In this document: one piece after another, positions 16,853 to 24,422 of the stretch
How positions within the stretch are numbered: the stretch's first letter is position 1
Layout: the number at the start of each line of letters is the position of its first letter
Source: Actinoallomurus sp040655075
GTDB lineage: Bacteria > Actinomycetota > Actinomycetes > Streptosporangiales > Streptosporangiaceae
DNA: 64,000 bases
NCBI RefSeq assembly: GCF_040655075.1
Contig: NZ_JBFAJC010000008.1
Location: 124,001 to 188,000 of the forward strand
Reading direction: 5' to 3'
Translations under genes and position numbers: made by a program
The notes under the pieces: generated by a model
Databases searched by the model: none
Seen by the model: the letters and a program-made list of their open reading frames with translations, nothing else
What the model was told of the DNA's origin: nothing

Positions 16853-17473
16853 GTGTCCGAGGAATTCGACCAGGAGTACTGGGAAGACCGTTATCGCGGC
16901 CGTACCGCGGTCTGGAGCGGGCGGCCCAACCCGCAGCTCGTGGCGGAGGCCAGGGATCTGACGCCCGGCACGGCACTGGACGCGGGCTGCGGCGAGGGAG
17001 CCGACGCCGTCTGGCTCGCCTCGCACGGCTGGCGGGTGACGGCGGTGGACTTCGCCACCACCGCGCTGAGACGAGCAGGAGAACACGCCGAAGCCCTCGG
17101 CGACGGCATCGCCGACCGGATCGACTGGGTACCGGCCGACCTGACCGCCTGGACCCCCAACGCGGAACACTTCGATCTGGTCTCCACCCACTACGTGCAT
17201 GTGGCGGCGTCGCGCGCGGCGCTGTTCCGTCGGCTGGCGGCGGCGGTCGCGCCGGGCGGCACGCTGCTCATCGTCGGCCACCACCCGTCGGACCTGCGGA
17301 CGATCCCGCGCCCCTTCGCACCAGAGCTGTTCTTCACGGCCGAGGAGGTCGCTGCCGACCTCGACCCCGACCGGTGGGACATCGTCGTCGCCGACGCGAG
17401 GCCCCGGCCGGCAGGCCATGACGGCCACGAGGTCACCATGCACGACGCCGTCCTTCGAGCCCACAGGCGTTGA
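16853..17473 (+). CDS. Class I SAM-dependent methyltransferase
   Basis: A 206-residue GTG-start protein with GGGAGGG upstream. It begins with the YWEDRYRG element, followed by SAM motif I ALDAGCGEGADAVWLA at ~42-57, an acidic residue after motif II (VTAVDFA) and motif III in VAPGGTLLIVGHHP. This arrangement matches the small thiopurine-methyltransferase or tellurite-resistance TehB-like methyltransferases. The substrate is not predictable. It follows the flavoprotein by 20 bp; downstream the DNA becomes a graveyard of an alpha/beta-hydrolase fragment and an IS element. Confidence 0.9.
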   Translation: MSEEFDQEYWEDRYRGRTAVWSGRPNPQLVAEARDLTPGTALDAGCGEGADAVWLASHGWRVTAVDFATTALRRAGEHAEALGDGIADRIDWVPADLTAWTPNAEHFDLVSTHYVHVAASRAALFRRLAAAVAPGGTLLIVGHHPSDLRTIPRPFAPELFFTAEEVAADLDPDRWDIVVADARPRPAGHDGHEVTMHDAVLRAHRR

Positions 17474-17554
17474 GCGCGTCGCGACCGGGCCCGGACTCGC
17501 AGGTCTGCCGACCCGCGCCGGGCCCGGACACGGCACCAGGCCTTAGGGACGAAA

Positions 17555-17614
17555 ACCGACGTCACCTTCGACAGCGCCGGGATCCCCCTCGCCGGCCACC
17601 TCTATCTCCCCCCG
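17555..17614 (+). pseudogene. Alpha/beta-hydrolase N-terminal fragment interrupted by IS
   Basis: The frame encodes the 20-residue block TDVTFDSAGIPLAGHLYLPP, a clear match in style to the first strand pair of dienelactone-hydrolase-like alpha/beta hydrolases. It stops abruptly at 17614, exactly where the IS-like terminal repeat begins at 17615. No convincing start codon precedes it and no downstream continuation was found after the element. It is a remnant only. Confidence 0.6.
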
Positions 17615-18222
17615 TTAAGGGTGTGTCTTACGTCGATTTCGGGTGATCTGGGGCGATGATCGTGAACCGTGCTGATGTCGGTTCTGGGGCTGCGGTTGGT
17701 GCCGAATGAGTTGTGGGCGTTGCGGGAGCCGCTGATCCCGCGGTATCCGGCCCGGCGGCAGGGTGGCGGTACGGCGCCGTTGGATGACCGGGCGGTGTTC
17801 ACTGCGATCGTGTATGTGCTGACCAGCGGGTGTGCGTGGCGGCATCTGCCGGCCGAGTTCGGGGTCTCGCCCGCTACTGCGCACCGCCGGTTCAATGTTC
17901 TGGAGCCGAGAAGCCGTGTGGCAGCGGCTGCATCAGGCGGTGCTGGACGAGCTCGGCCGGCTGGGGATGGTCGACTGGAGTAGCGCGATCGTGGACGCCG
18001 CGAGCGTGAGGGCGAAAGGGGGGGGCTCGCTGACCGGACCGAATCCGGTCGACCGGACCAAGAAGGGCAGCAGACTCCACGTCGCCTCGGACGCGGCCGG
18101 GCTGCCGCTGGCGGTGCAGGTATCTGCGGCCAACACCCACGACAGCCGGCTACTCAAGCCGCTCGTCGAGGCGATCCCGCCCATCCGCGCGGCGCGGGCC
18201 GCGGCGGGCCCGCCCGGACAAG
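17615..18222 (+). mobile_element. Truncated IS5-family insertion sequence
   Basis: The left end begins TTAAGGGTGTGTCTTACGTC. Transposase coding sequence starts at about 17669 (LRLVPNELWALREPLIPRYP, then YVLTSGCAWRHLPAEFGVSP) in one frame and switches near 17899, by an apparent 1-nt insertion, to the frame reading WSREAVWQRLHQAVLDELG, VDWSSAIVDAASVRAKGGGS and AANTHDSRLLKPLVEAIPPI. A second shift gives RGPRRARPDKL, after which similarity ends near 18222. The usual C-terminal third, including the last catalytic acidic residue, and the right end are missing, so the element is inactive. Confidence 0.8.
17669..18222 (+). pseudogene. IS5-family transposase, frameshifted and 3'-truncated
   Basis: N-terminal IS5-type transposase motifs and the DAASVRAK block with a catalytic Asp are visible, but the reading frame is broken near 17899 and again near 18200, and the DDE domain end is absent. 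In some IS5 relatives two overlapping frames are joined by programmed frameshifting, but loss of the 3' third makes that moot. The reading frame then runs through non-coding DNA into the LysE gene without being part of it. Confidence 0.8.
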
Positions 18223-18434
18223 CTCTCCGAGATCAGATACTCGTAGGCCAACCGGAACAGCAGCGTCGGCGAGTCGTGCTTCATCGCCCGCGCTGGCAGG
18301 ACTCGTCCAGCTCCTTCAACCCCAGCGAGCCCGCCGACCGTATATGGCGGTGTTGTTGCTTCGACCTGCGGCGTGAAGCCGCTTCCCGGGTGGCCTGGAT
18401 CCCACGTCGGTGGATTCGACCGTATCTTGGGACA
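18223..18434. other. Non-coding scar between IS remnant and LysE gene
   Basis: About 210 bp without a recognisable gene. A minus-strand stretch reading KHDSPTLLFRLAYEYLISES (about 18215-18275) could be a decayed coding fragment, but I do not recognise it. The promoter of the LysE-type gene must be in the last part. Confidence 0.4.
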
Positions 18435-19055
18435 ATGATTGCTTCCCTTCTGGCCTTCCTCGGCGTGTCGGCTCTGGTCATCGTGACGCCCGGACCCGAC
18501 ACGGCGGTGACGATCAGCGGCACGCTCGGCGGTGGTCGGCGGGGCGGGGTGGCCACGGCGCTGGGTGTCTTCTGCGGTCAGGCGCTGTGGACGCTCGCCA
18601 CGAGCGCCGGCATCGCGGCGCTCCTCGTCGCCTCCGAACCGGCCTTCCTGACGGTGAAGTATCTCGGTGCGGCCTACCTGCTGTACCTGGGCCTGCACGC
18701 CATCTGTTCGGCGGCGCGGCACCGTCCGGCCGACCCGGCGGCGGCAGGCGGGCCGGCTCCGCGGCGCGGGGCGCTGGCCTATTACGGTCGTGGCCTGCTC
18801 AGCGACCTGGGAAACCCGAAGATGGCGGTGTTCTTCACCAGTCTGCTGCCGCAGTTCGGCACCCACTTCGCCGCGCTGACAACGCTGGGCCTGGTCTTCT
18901 GCGCAATGACGTTCCTCTGGCTCACGTGCTACGCGGTGGCCATCGCCAAGATGGGCGACCTGCTGCGCCGCTCACCGGTCCGGCGCGCCCTCGACGCGGT
19001 GACCGGCACGGTTCTCGTCGCCCTTGGAATCCGGCTCGCGACCGAACAGCGTTGA
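18435..19055 (+). CDS. LysE/RhtB-family exporter
   Basis: A 206-residue protein that starts MIASLLAFLGVSALVIVTPG with the conserved TPGPDT element, and contains LLSDLGNPKMAVFFTSLLPQ, the second RhtB signature. About six membrane segments are expected. It is a separate family member from the one at 2554-3198, not a close duplicate. It stands between two IS-like ends (17615 and 19647) and directly downstream of the IS remnant, so it may have arrived or been rearranged with it. No adjacent cognate regulator gene is evident. Confidence 0.9.
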   Translation: MIASLLAFLGVSALVIVTPGPDTAVTISGTLGGGRRGGVATALGVFCGQALWTLATSAGIAALLVASEPAFLTVKYLGAAYLLYLGLHAICSAARHRPADPAAAGGPAPRRGALAYYGRGLLSDLGNPKMAVFFTSLLPQFGTHFAALTTLGLVFCAMTFLWLTCYAVAIAKMGDLLRRSPVRRALDAVTGTVLVALGIRLATEQR

Positions 19056-19166
19056 AGGCGTGGAGCAGGACGCTCTACTGTGACCCGTGCCGGAAGTCCG
19101 GTTACGACCGGTCGATGATGTCCAGATTTTGACGGGCTTCTGCGTCGCTGGTCTCCAGGGAGGCGT

Positions 19167-19547
19167 TCAGGCCGCCGCGCCGGCCGGGGTCGCGTCGTCT
19201 CTCAGATAGGTTCCGTACCCCTCGACCACCAGCGGGCCGTCAAAGATCAGCACCTCGTTGACCAGGCCGCCCTTCTGATTGCGGTAGTTGATGACCAGGC
19301 AATCGACGCCGACGTAGGAGTTGAGGACCTCGAACCTCAGGTCTGGGATCCGCCGCAGCCCCTCCATCCAGTAGGCGCGCAGCGCCGCCTTGCCCCGGAT
19401 AATCCCATCGCCACCGATGAGCTGCGCTGCGACCGGCGAACGGAACGTCACGTGCTGCGCGAAGTGGGCCAGCAAGGCGTCCAAGTCATGGGCATTCCAC
19501 GCCGCCACCCAGTTGTCCACGAATTCCCGCGCCGCACCGTGATCCAT
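19167..19547 (-). CDS. SnoaL/NTF2-like protein
   Basis: A 126-residue protein containing EFVDNWVAAWNAHDLDALLA, HVTFRSPVAAQLIG and GKAALRAYWMEGL, the usual blocks of SnoaL-like NTF2-fold polyketide cyclase or steroid isomerase relatives. No catalytic assignment is possible from sequence. ATG 19547 is used; GTG 19553 is in frame two codons earlier. It is convergent with the LysE gene (111 bp gap) and divergent from nothing obvious, sitting between that gene and the IS-like end at 19606-19647. Confidence 0.82.
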   Translation of the reverse strand: MDHGAAREFVDNWVAAWNAHDLDALLAHFAQHVTFRSPVAAQLIGGDGIIRGKAALRAYWMEGLRRIPDLRFEVLNSYVGVDCLVINYRNQKGGLVNEVLIFDGPLVVEGYGTYLRDDATPAGAAA

Positions 19548-19605
19548 GCGCACGATTATGGCTGACCCGCACAGCGTCGGTAACGGCGCCCCGGACAGGC
19601 CACGC

Positions 19606-19647
19606 CTCCCGGCTGATCACCCAAAAACCACGTAGGACACGCTCTAA
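19606..19647 (-). repeat. Isolated IS5-like terminal sequence
   Basis: On the minus strand this reads TTAGAGCGTGTCCTACGTGG then TTTTTGGGTGATC, matching in register the left end of the IS remnant at 17615 (TTAAGGGTGTGTCTTACGTC then GATTTCGGGTGATC). The two ends are inverted relative to each other. Its TTA/TAG corner forms the stop codon of the MerR gene (19644-19646). No transposase is attached, so it is a solo end left by deletion or excision. Confidence 0.6.
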
Positions 19648-20162
19648 GTCGGCAGACCCGATTCGCGGAACCGTTGGTCGTGCAACTGCTGGTGGGATTG
19701 CGCCAGCGGCCGGCCGGCGAGCCGGGCGGTGACGCCGGCGTTGAAGTTGGGGCATTGCGTGACGTCCTCGTGGGGGCAGCGCAGCCCGTGCCTGATGGCC
19801 TCGCGGGCGGCCTGCGCCCTGGCGATCTGCTCGTCGAGTTCCGTGAGCTTGCGCTGCGCGAGCGCTCTCCAGCCGGGCGTGTCGGCGCGCGACGCCATGA
19901 GGGCCTTCTGCTCGGCGAGGGTGAACCCCGCGTCGCTGTAGAGCAGGATCGTGCCGACAACCCGGGCGGCCGACTCGGGGTAGCGGCGCTGCCCCGAGAC
20001 CCTGGCCGGCGTGGGTAGCAGGCCGAGTTCCTCGTAGTAGCGCAGGGCCGAGGTGGCGACTCCCGTGCGGCGGGCCAGCTCGCCGATGGTGAGCAGGCCG
20101 CCGGGCGTGTCGACTTCAGGCGGACGTGAAGTCGCCGACTGCCGGCCATGGGAACGCGACAT
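19644..20162 (-). CDS. MerR-family transcription regulator, C-terminus set by IS end
   Basis: A 172-residue protein with a short basic N-terminal tail, then the MerR winged HTH (LLTIGELARRTGVATSALRY YEELGLL split over ~28-55) and a coiled-coil dimerisation helix (AQRKLTELDEQIARAQAARE). Two cysteines (CPHEDVTQC) lie after it, not in the SoxR four-cysteine cluster spacing. The stop codon lies inside the IS-like end, so the native C-terminus may have been replaced by RESGLPT. ATG 20162 is the first Met giving a plausible start. Confidence 0.85.
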   Translation of the reverse strand: MSRSHGRQSATSRPPEVDTPGGLLTIGELARRTGVATSALRYYEELGLLPTPARVSGQRRYPESAARVVGTILLYSDAGFTLAEQKALMASRADTPGWRALAQRKLTELDEQIARAQAAREAIRHGLRCPHEDVTQCPNFNAGVTARLAGRPLAQSHQQLHDQRFRESGLPT

Positions 20163-20340
20163 GAGAGAAGCATGCCACGGGCGGTGAAGCGGGCAGTGAC
20201 CACCGCTGTCGGGTACGGGGTCGGGCGCGCCGGGATCGCCGCGGTGCGTGCCCTGGGCCGCGAGAGGTCGCCGCCGAAGGAGAGTCGGTCGACGATGGCG
20301 GCGCAGAGGCGATGCGCCCGCCGCGCGCGGCGGGCTCGCG

Positions 20341-20781
20341 TCAGCCGATCTGTTCGGCAAGGGCGACGATGATGCCCGCGGGGCCGCGGAGGTAGCAGAG
20401 CCGGAAGATGCTCTCGTACTGCGCCACCTCGCCGAGGAGTTCGGCGCCGTGGGCGCGCAGGCGGGCGATGGTGTCGTCGATGTCGTCGACGGCGAACATG
20501 ACGCGGTGCAGGCCCAGCGTGTTGGGCGGCGGGTTCTCCGGCTCGGCGCCGATCGCCGCCGGGGCGTGGTACTTCGTCAGCTCCAGTTTGCTGTGACCGT
20601 CCGGGGTCCGCATCATCGCGATGTCGCTCCGGACGCCGTCGAGTCCGACGGTTTGGTCCGCAAAAAGGCCTTCGATCTGCCCCTTGCCTTCCAGTTCCAT
20701 GCCGAGCTCGGTGAAGAACGCGACGGCCGCGTCCAGGTCGTCGACGACGATGGCGACGTTGTCCATCCGCTGAATGGTCAT
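20341..20781 (-). CDS. VOC-family (glyoxalase/bleomycin resistance-like) protein
   Basis: A 146-residue protein with two beta-alpha-beta-beta-beta modules: DNVAIVVDDLDAAVAFFTEL at the start and LGLHRVMFAVDDIDDTIARL in the second half, with the candidate metal ligands H (LHRVMF) and E (LRGPAGIIVALAEQ). Such proteins are metal-dependent isomerases or dioxygenases, or binding proteins for toxins. The start overlaps the stop of the upstream cupin gene by 4 nt. With the TetR and cupin genes it forms a three-gene operon. Confidence 0.9.
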   Translation of the reverse strand: MTIQRMDNVAIVVDDLDAAVAFFTELGMELEGKGQIEGLFADQTVGLDGVRSDIAMMRTPDGHSKLELTKYHAPAAIGAEPENPPPNTLGLHRVMFAVDDIDDTIARLRAHGAELLGEVAQYESIFRLCYLRGPAGIIVALAEQIG

Positions 20782-21377
20782 GTCTCCGGAGGATAGAGAA
20801 CGCGGCTTCTGAGCGGGACGCCTTCGTGCCGGGCGCCGATGACCACGCCGATCAGTACCGCCGTCTCGTCGCCGTCGTTGCGGCAGCTGTGCGCGACACC
20901 GTTCAGGATGATCCAGTCTCCGGGGCGGAGCCGTACCTCGGCTTCGTCGAGGACCCAGACGGACTCACCGGAGACCTGCATGAGGCAGTCCATCGACGCG
21001 GTCGCGTGCATCGCCGAGGAGCCCGGGATGTCGCCGTGGGCACCCGGAGGGTTGGGATCGGGGACGAACGGGTGGGAAGCGTCGGCGGCCTGACGCATCA
21101 GCTCGGCGGCCCTGACGGGATCGCGGCCGAGCAGGTCGTCGGGGTCGAAGCGGGGTGGCAGGGTGAACGCGGTGATGTGGAAACCACCCGGCCGGGGAAG
21201 GAGCGGGCCGGCGAACGGCGGCGGGGTGCCGTCGTTCGGGAGCGTGACCGTGGCGTCGGCGGCCCAGATGGACCACTTCTCCCCGGCGTCCGGGGCGAAT
21301 GGCTCGACGTACTCGTCGCTGACGACGACGCCGGTACCGCTGTGGCCGTGTCCGGTGACGACTCTGCGGATCTTCAC
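20778..21377 (-). CDS. Cupin-domain protein in TetR operon
   Basis: A 199-residue GTG-start protein. The C-terminal half is a cupin: DCLMQVSGESVWVLDEAEVR, LRPGDWIILNGVAHSCRND, where the barrel histidine is seen. The N-terminal half carries EYVEPFAPDAGEKWSIWAAD and may be a second, degenerate barrel. The family is often annotated as cupin-domain stress or small-molecule enzymes with no proven reaction. A ribosome site AGGAGGA lies inside the last TetR codons, and the GTGA overlap with the TetR stop indicates coupling. Confidence 0.85.
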   Translation of the reverse strand: MKIRRVVTGHGHSGTGVVVSDEYVEPFAPDAGEKWSIWAADATVTLPNDGTPPPFAGPLLPRPGGFHITAFTLPPRFDPDDLLGRDPVRAAELMRQAADASHPFVPDPNPPGAHGDIPGSSAMHATASMDCLMQVSGESVWVLDEAEVRLRPGDWIILNGVAHSCRNDGDETAVLIGVVIGARHEGVPLRSRVLYPPET

Positions 21378-21943
21378 GATTCCTCCTGGAGGATGTCGAG
21401 GGCCTGGGCGACCAGTTCGTGCGGGGCGCCCTGCCCGCCGCTCTCGGCCCAGCGGATCAGGGCGGTCGTCACGGCGGCCAGGCAGGAGCCGGCGACGACT
21501 CGCAGTCGGAACTCGTCGTGCCGGCCGTCGCTCAGGGCTTCGACGATGACCGTCTGGGTCAGGTACTCGTTGTCGAGCCACCGTGCGCGCAGGGCAGGGG
21601 TCGCGAGTCCGAGCCTCAGCCGGGCGAGCATCATCTCGAGGTCGGCCAGCGAGGCCTGCGCCAGACTCTCGACCAGCGTGTCGCCGATGCGCCGTATCAG
21701 TGGCCGATCGGCGGGCGTCGCCTTGATGCGCGCCGCGAGGACGGGGTCGAACTCGTCGGTGAGGACGAGGTCCTCCTTGGTCGGGAAGTGACGGAAGACG
21801 GTCATCGACGAGACACCTGCCGCCTCGGCCACGTCGGCGACGGTGGTGTTGTCGTAGCCGTGCTCCAGAAACAGCCGCATGGCGTGCTCGCGGATCTCCT
21901 GCCGAACGAGTGCCTTGCGGCGTTCCCGAAGGTTCCCTTCCAT
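21374..21943 (-). CDS. TetR-family repressor, first gene of TetR-cupin-VOC operon
   Basis: A 189-residue protein with an N-terminal HTH (TTVADVAEAAGVSSMTVFRH FPTKEDL). The C-terminal region is helical with a ligand pocket typical of the mycofactocin-type TetR_C group (WAESGGQGAPHELVAQALDI). The start codon at 21943 lies 1 bp from a 33-bp palindrome, so the repressor almost certainly blocks its own operon. The ligand is presumably a substrate of the cupin or VOC protein. Confidence 0.92.
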   Translation of the reverse strand: MEGNLRERRKALVRQEIREHAMRLFLEHGYDNTTVADVAEAAGVSSMTVFRHFPTKEDLVLTDEFDPVLAARIKATPADRPLIRRIGDTLVESLAQASLADLEMMLARLRLGLATPALRARWLDNEYLTQTVIVEALSDGRHDEFRLRVVAGSCLAAVTTALIRWAESGGQGAPHELVAQALDILQEES

Positions 21944-21944
21944 G

Positions 21945-21977
21945 TGTTAGAGACTAACAACTTGTTAGCCTCTAACA
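21945..21977. promoter_or_regulatory. 33-bp palindromic TetR operator
   Basis: Left arm TGTTAGAGACTAACAA and right arm TTGTTAGCCTCTAACA match as inverted repeats around a central base with one mismatch pair (A/C opposite C). Inner TTAG/CTAA half-sites recur four times. It abuts the TetR start codon, so the transcript may be leaderless or nearly so, and bound repressor would block transcription initiation. Confidence 0.85.
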
Positions 21978-21999
21978 AAAGCGCGACTTCTTCGCGGCG

Positions 22000-22449
22000 T
22001 CAGTCCCACCTGGTTCCGGCGGGCACCCGGAAGGTGGTGTTGATGCGGTTGAAGAAGTTGGTGATCGCCACCATGAGCACCAGGGACGCGAGTTGCCGCT
22101 CGTCGTAGTGCCTCGCGGCCTCGGCCCAGATCTCGTCGGTGACCGCGCCGGGCCGGTCGGAGAGGCGGGTCGCGGCCTCGGTGAGCGCCAGCGCGGCCCG
22201 CTCGGCGTCGTCGAAGAGCGGGTTCTCGTACCAGGTGGCGACGGCGAGCAGCTTCTCGGCGCTGACACCGGCCTTGCCTGCGGTGCCGGCGTCGGCACAG
22301 GCGCTGCAGCCGTTGATCTGGCTCGCGCGCAGATGCACCAGCTCAAGCGTCTCGCGCGGTACGCCGCCGGCGTACACCTCCTTGAATATCTGCTGGACGC
22401 CCGTCGTGATGTCGGGGTGGCTTGCCGCGTTCTGGATGCGTGCTGTCAT
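22000..22449 (-). CDS. Carboxymuconolactone decarboxylase/AhpD-like protein (ECF41 partner)
   Basis: A 149-residue protein with the core CMD helix LELVHLRASQINGCSACADA GTAGKAG, where CSAC is the AhpD-type redox CxxC, and the terminal block SLVLMVAITNFFNRINTTFR. Members are peroxide-reducing or decarboxylating alpha-helical trimers. A GGAGGAG ribosome site precedes ATG 22449. It is divergent from an ECF41 sigma factor gene, and CMD-type proteins are the commonest ECF41 neighbours, so it is the likely target of that sigma factor. Confidence 0.92.
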   Translation of the reverse strand: MTARIQNAASHPDITTGVQQIFKEVYAGGVPRETLELVHLRASQINGCSACADAGTAGKAGVSAEKLLAVATWYENPLFDDAERAALALTEAATRLSDRPGAVTDEIWAEAARHYDERQLASLVLMVAITNFFNRINTTFRVPAGTRWD

Positions 22450-22510
22450 CTCTCCTCCAGGGAACGGAGTCGGTGGACCCGTGGACGGCACTACGACGTA
22501 CGGCCGCAGC

Positions 22511-22542
22511 GGAAGGTAACGCCGGCTGAGGAGTTACCTTCC
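22511..22542. promoter_or_regulatory. Perfect 10-bp inverted repeat in CMD/ECF41 divergent region
   Basis: GGAAGGTAAC (22511-22520) and GTTACCTTCC (22533-22542) are perfect inverted repeats with a 12-bp spacer, in the 143-bp gap between the divergent starts at 22449 and 22593. Location and symmetry favour a regulator binding site over a terminator. Confidence 0.55.
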
Positions 22543-22592
22543 AAGCGCGCGATGCGTCCTGGTAGTGGCACCGCCGTACGTCGAGGGGAACC

Positions 22593-23465
22593 ATGACCGA
22601 AGAGGAAGAGCTCGCCGCGGAGTTCGAGACCCAGCGCTCCTATCTCCACGCGATCGCGTTCCGCGTGCTCGGCTCGCACGCCGACGCGGACGACGCCGTT
22701 CAGGAGGCGTGGCTGCGGCTCGCACGGACCGGTCGCGGTGACATCGAGGACCTGCGCGGCTGGCTCACCACGGTGACCGGCCGGATCTGCCTGGACGTGC
22801 TCCGCAGACGTGGGGTGCGGGGCGAGCAGCCGCTCGAACTCGACGTCGGCACGCTTCCGCGGGAGGCGGTCGGCGACTCCCGGATCGATCCCGAGGCGGA
22901 GGCCGTGCTCGCCGAGTCCGTCGGTCTCGCGCTCTACGTCGTCATGGACGCCCTGACCCCGGCGGAACGGGTGTCGTTCGTGCTCCACGACATCTTCGAG
23001 GTCCCGTTCGACGCGATCGCGGCCATCCTCGGCCGGAGCACCGCGGCTACCAAGATGCTCGCCAGCCGGGCCCGGGGGCGGCTGCGATCGGGCACACCCA
23101 CGGCCGACGCCCACGCCGCGGCCCGCGACGTCGTCGACGCGTTCCTCGCGGCGGCCGGCCGGGGCGACGTCGCAACACTGCTGACCGTTCTCGCACCCGA
23201 CGTCGAGCTGCGGACACAGAGTCCAAAGGGGACCGTCGTCGTCCGCGGCGCGCGCGAGGTCGTGGCCCAGTCGAGGATAGGCGCGCGCCGGGACGCGCTG
23301 GCGCATCCGGTGCTCGTGGACGGGGTTCCGGGCGTTCTCATCACCATCGGCGGACGGCCGGTCACGGTCATGGCCTTCACGGTCGCGGACGGTGCCATCA
23401 CCGCGATCCGCGGGCTGACCGACCCGGCCCGGCTGGGCCAGATCGTCCCATCGTGGGTCGCATGA
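22593..23465 (+). CDS. ECF41-type RNA polymerase sigma factor, second copy
   Basis: A 290-residue protein. Region 2 spans ~10-75 (LHAIAFRVLGSHADADDAVQ EAWLRLAR), region 4 ~110-165 (ALTPAERVSFVLHDIFEVPF), and a SnoaL-like C-terminal tail ~178-290 carries RGLTDPARLGQIV, in the position of the ECF41 NPDKL motif. Unlike the first ECF41 protein in this window it lacks the WLPEPL linker. The sequence differs widely from the copy at 5311, so the two are separate lineages rather than a recent duplication. The partner is the divergent CMD-like gene. Confidence 0.92.
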   Translation: MTEEEELAAEFETQRSYLHAIAFRVLGSHADADDAVQEAWLRLARTGRGDIEDLRGWLTTVTGRICLDVLRRRGVRGEQPLELDVGTLPREAVGDSRIDPEAEAVLAESVGLALYVVMDALTPAERVSFVLHDIFEVPFDAIAAILGRSTAATKMLASRARGRLRSGTPTADAHAAARDVVDAFLAAAGRGDVATLLTVLAPDVELRTQSPKGTVVVRGAREVVAQSRIGARRDALAHPVLVDGVPGVLITIGGRPVTVMAFTVADGAITAIRGLTDPARLGQIVPSWVA

Positions 23466-23499
23466 CCGTACGTGACGGCGTTCCCTCGGTTCTCGGTCG

Positions 23500-24192
23500 T
23501 CAGGCGCGGCTGTCGGCGTCGTCCGGTCCGGTGCCGATCACGGTGGGGAGCAGTCGTTGTTGGGCACGGCGAAGGTGGGTGCGCATGGTGGCCGCGGCGG
23601 CGTCGGCGTCCGCTTCGCGCAGGGCGTCGAGGACGCGCTCGTGCTCGCGGCACGTCGCATCGGTGATGCCCTCGCGGAAGTAGAGCCGATACAGGTGCGT
23701 GTGGGCGCGGAAGCGCCGCAGTGTGTCGGCCATCAGGGTGTTCCCGCCGGAGTTCGCGATGATGTCGTGGAAGAGCGCGTCCTGGTGGACGAACAGCCGT
23801 AGGGTCGCCCGGCTGCCGGCGCCGCCCTGTACCTTGCGCATCTCGGCGAGGGTGTCGGTGAGCGCCCGTAGGTCGTCCTCGCCGACCCTGGCCGCGGCGC
23901 GGCCCGCGGCGGCGGGCTCCAGCAGCAACCGCATCTCGAACAGCTCGTCGAAGTCCTTGCTGCCCATGAGCGGTGCGGCGGCGTAGCCGGCGTTGGGCCG
24001 CTTGACGGCCAGCCCATCGGCCTCCAGGCGCGCCAGCGCCTCCCGTACCGGCGTCGGCGAGACGTCCAGCTCCTGGGCCAGTGTGCTGATGTTGAGTTTG
24101 GCGCCCGGTTCGATGTCGTGGTTGACGAGCCGCTGCTCGATCGCCTCATAGACCGTGTCGGCGAGCATCTGCCGAGGCTGTATCAGCGTCAT
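23500..24192 (-). CDS. GntR/FCD-family transcription regulator
   Basis: A 230-residue protein with an N-terminal winged HTH (LNISTLAQELDVSPTPVREA LARLEADGLAV) and a C-terminal FCD helical bundle (DFDELFEMRLLLEPAAAGRA, HQDALFHDIIANSGGNTLMA, EHERVLDAL with the metal-ligand histidines). FCD regulators sense organic or sugar acids. The gene is divergent from the CUT2 transporter operon with a 230-bp intergenic region, so it is the likely regulator of that operon. Confidence 0.92.
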   Translation of the reverse strand: MTLIQPRQMLADTVYEAIEQRLVNHDIEPGAKLNISTLAQELDVSPTPVREALARLEADGLAVKRPNAGYAAAPLMGSKDFDELFEMRLLLEPAAAGRAAARVGEDDLRALTDTLAEMRKVQGGAGSRATLRLFVHQDALFHDIIANSGGNTLMADTLRRFRAHTHLYRLYFREGITDATCREHERVLDALREADADAAAATMRTHLRRAQQRLLPTVIGTGPDDADSRA

Positions 24193-24308
24193 CGCCTCAC
24201 CCTTCCATCTACCTCACTGCTCCCGTCGAGACGGTAGGCCGCGCGCTGCCCGCCGGCGACACGCTCGGGCGTCCACGTGCGTCACCAGGTCAACTTGCTC
24301 ACTGATCC

Positions 24309-24404
24309 TATACGATCCATCTTGACCGACACTAGCGATCCTCGCATATCTCCTCTTGACGCCAACCCGCACCACCTACATACTCCTCGGAAAATATACG
24401 ATCC
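24309..24404 (+). promoter_or_regulatory. CUT2 operon promoter with repeated TATACGATCC element
   Basis: TATACGATCC occurs at 24309-24318 and again at 24395-24404. Between them are TTGACG (24356-24361) and CATACT (24379-24384) with 17-bp spacing, a good sigma-70-type promoter for the operon starting at 24423. The downstream repeat would lie just after the transcription start and the upstream one near -80, an arrangement suited to repression by the divergent GntR protein. A third partial copy, GCGATCC, is at 24335-24341. Confidence 0.55.
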
Positions 24405-24422
24405 TTGGAAAGGTGGTGGCAG

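Noticed and set aside
17832..19055. Transposase-LysE fusion
   Set aside because: The frame passes through a truncated transposase, non-coding DNA and then the LysE gene, which has its own start at 18435.
17615..19647. Intact composite transposon
   Set aside because: The two ends differ by several bases, the bordering trinucleotides do not form a direct repeat (TTA versus TAA), and no complete transposase is present; kept only as a hypothesis.
20163..20340. A plus-strand small gene in the MerR-VOC gap
   Set aside because: The open stretch is arginine-rich, has no ribosome site and no recognisable motif.
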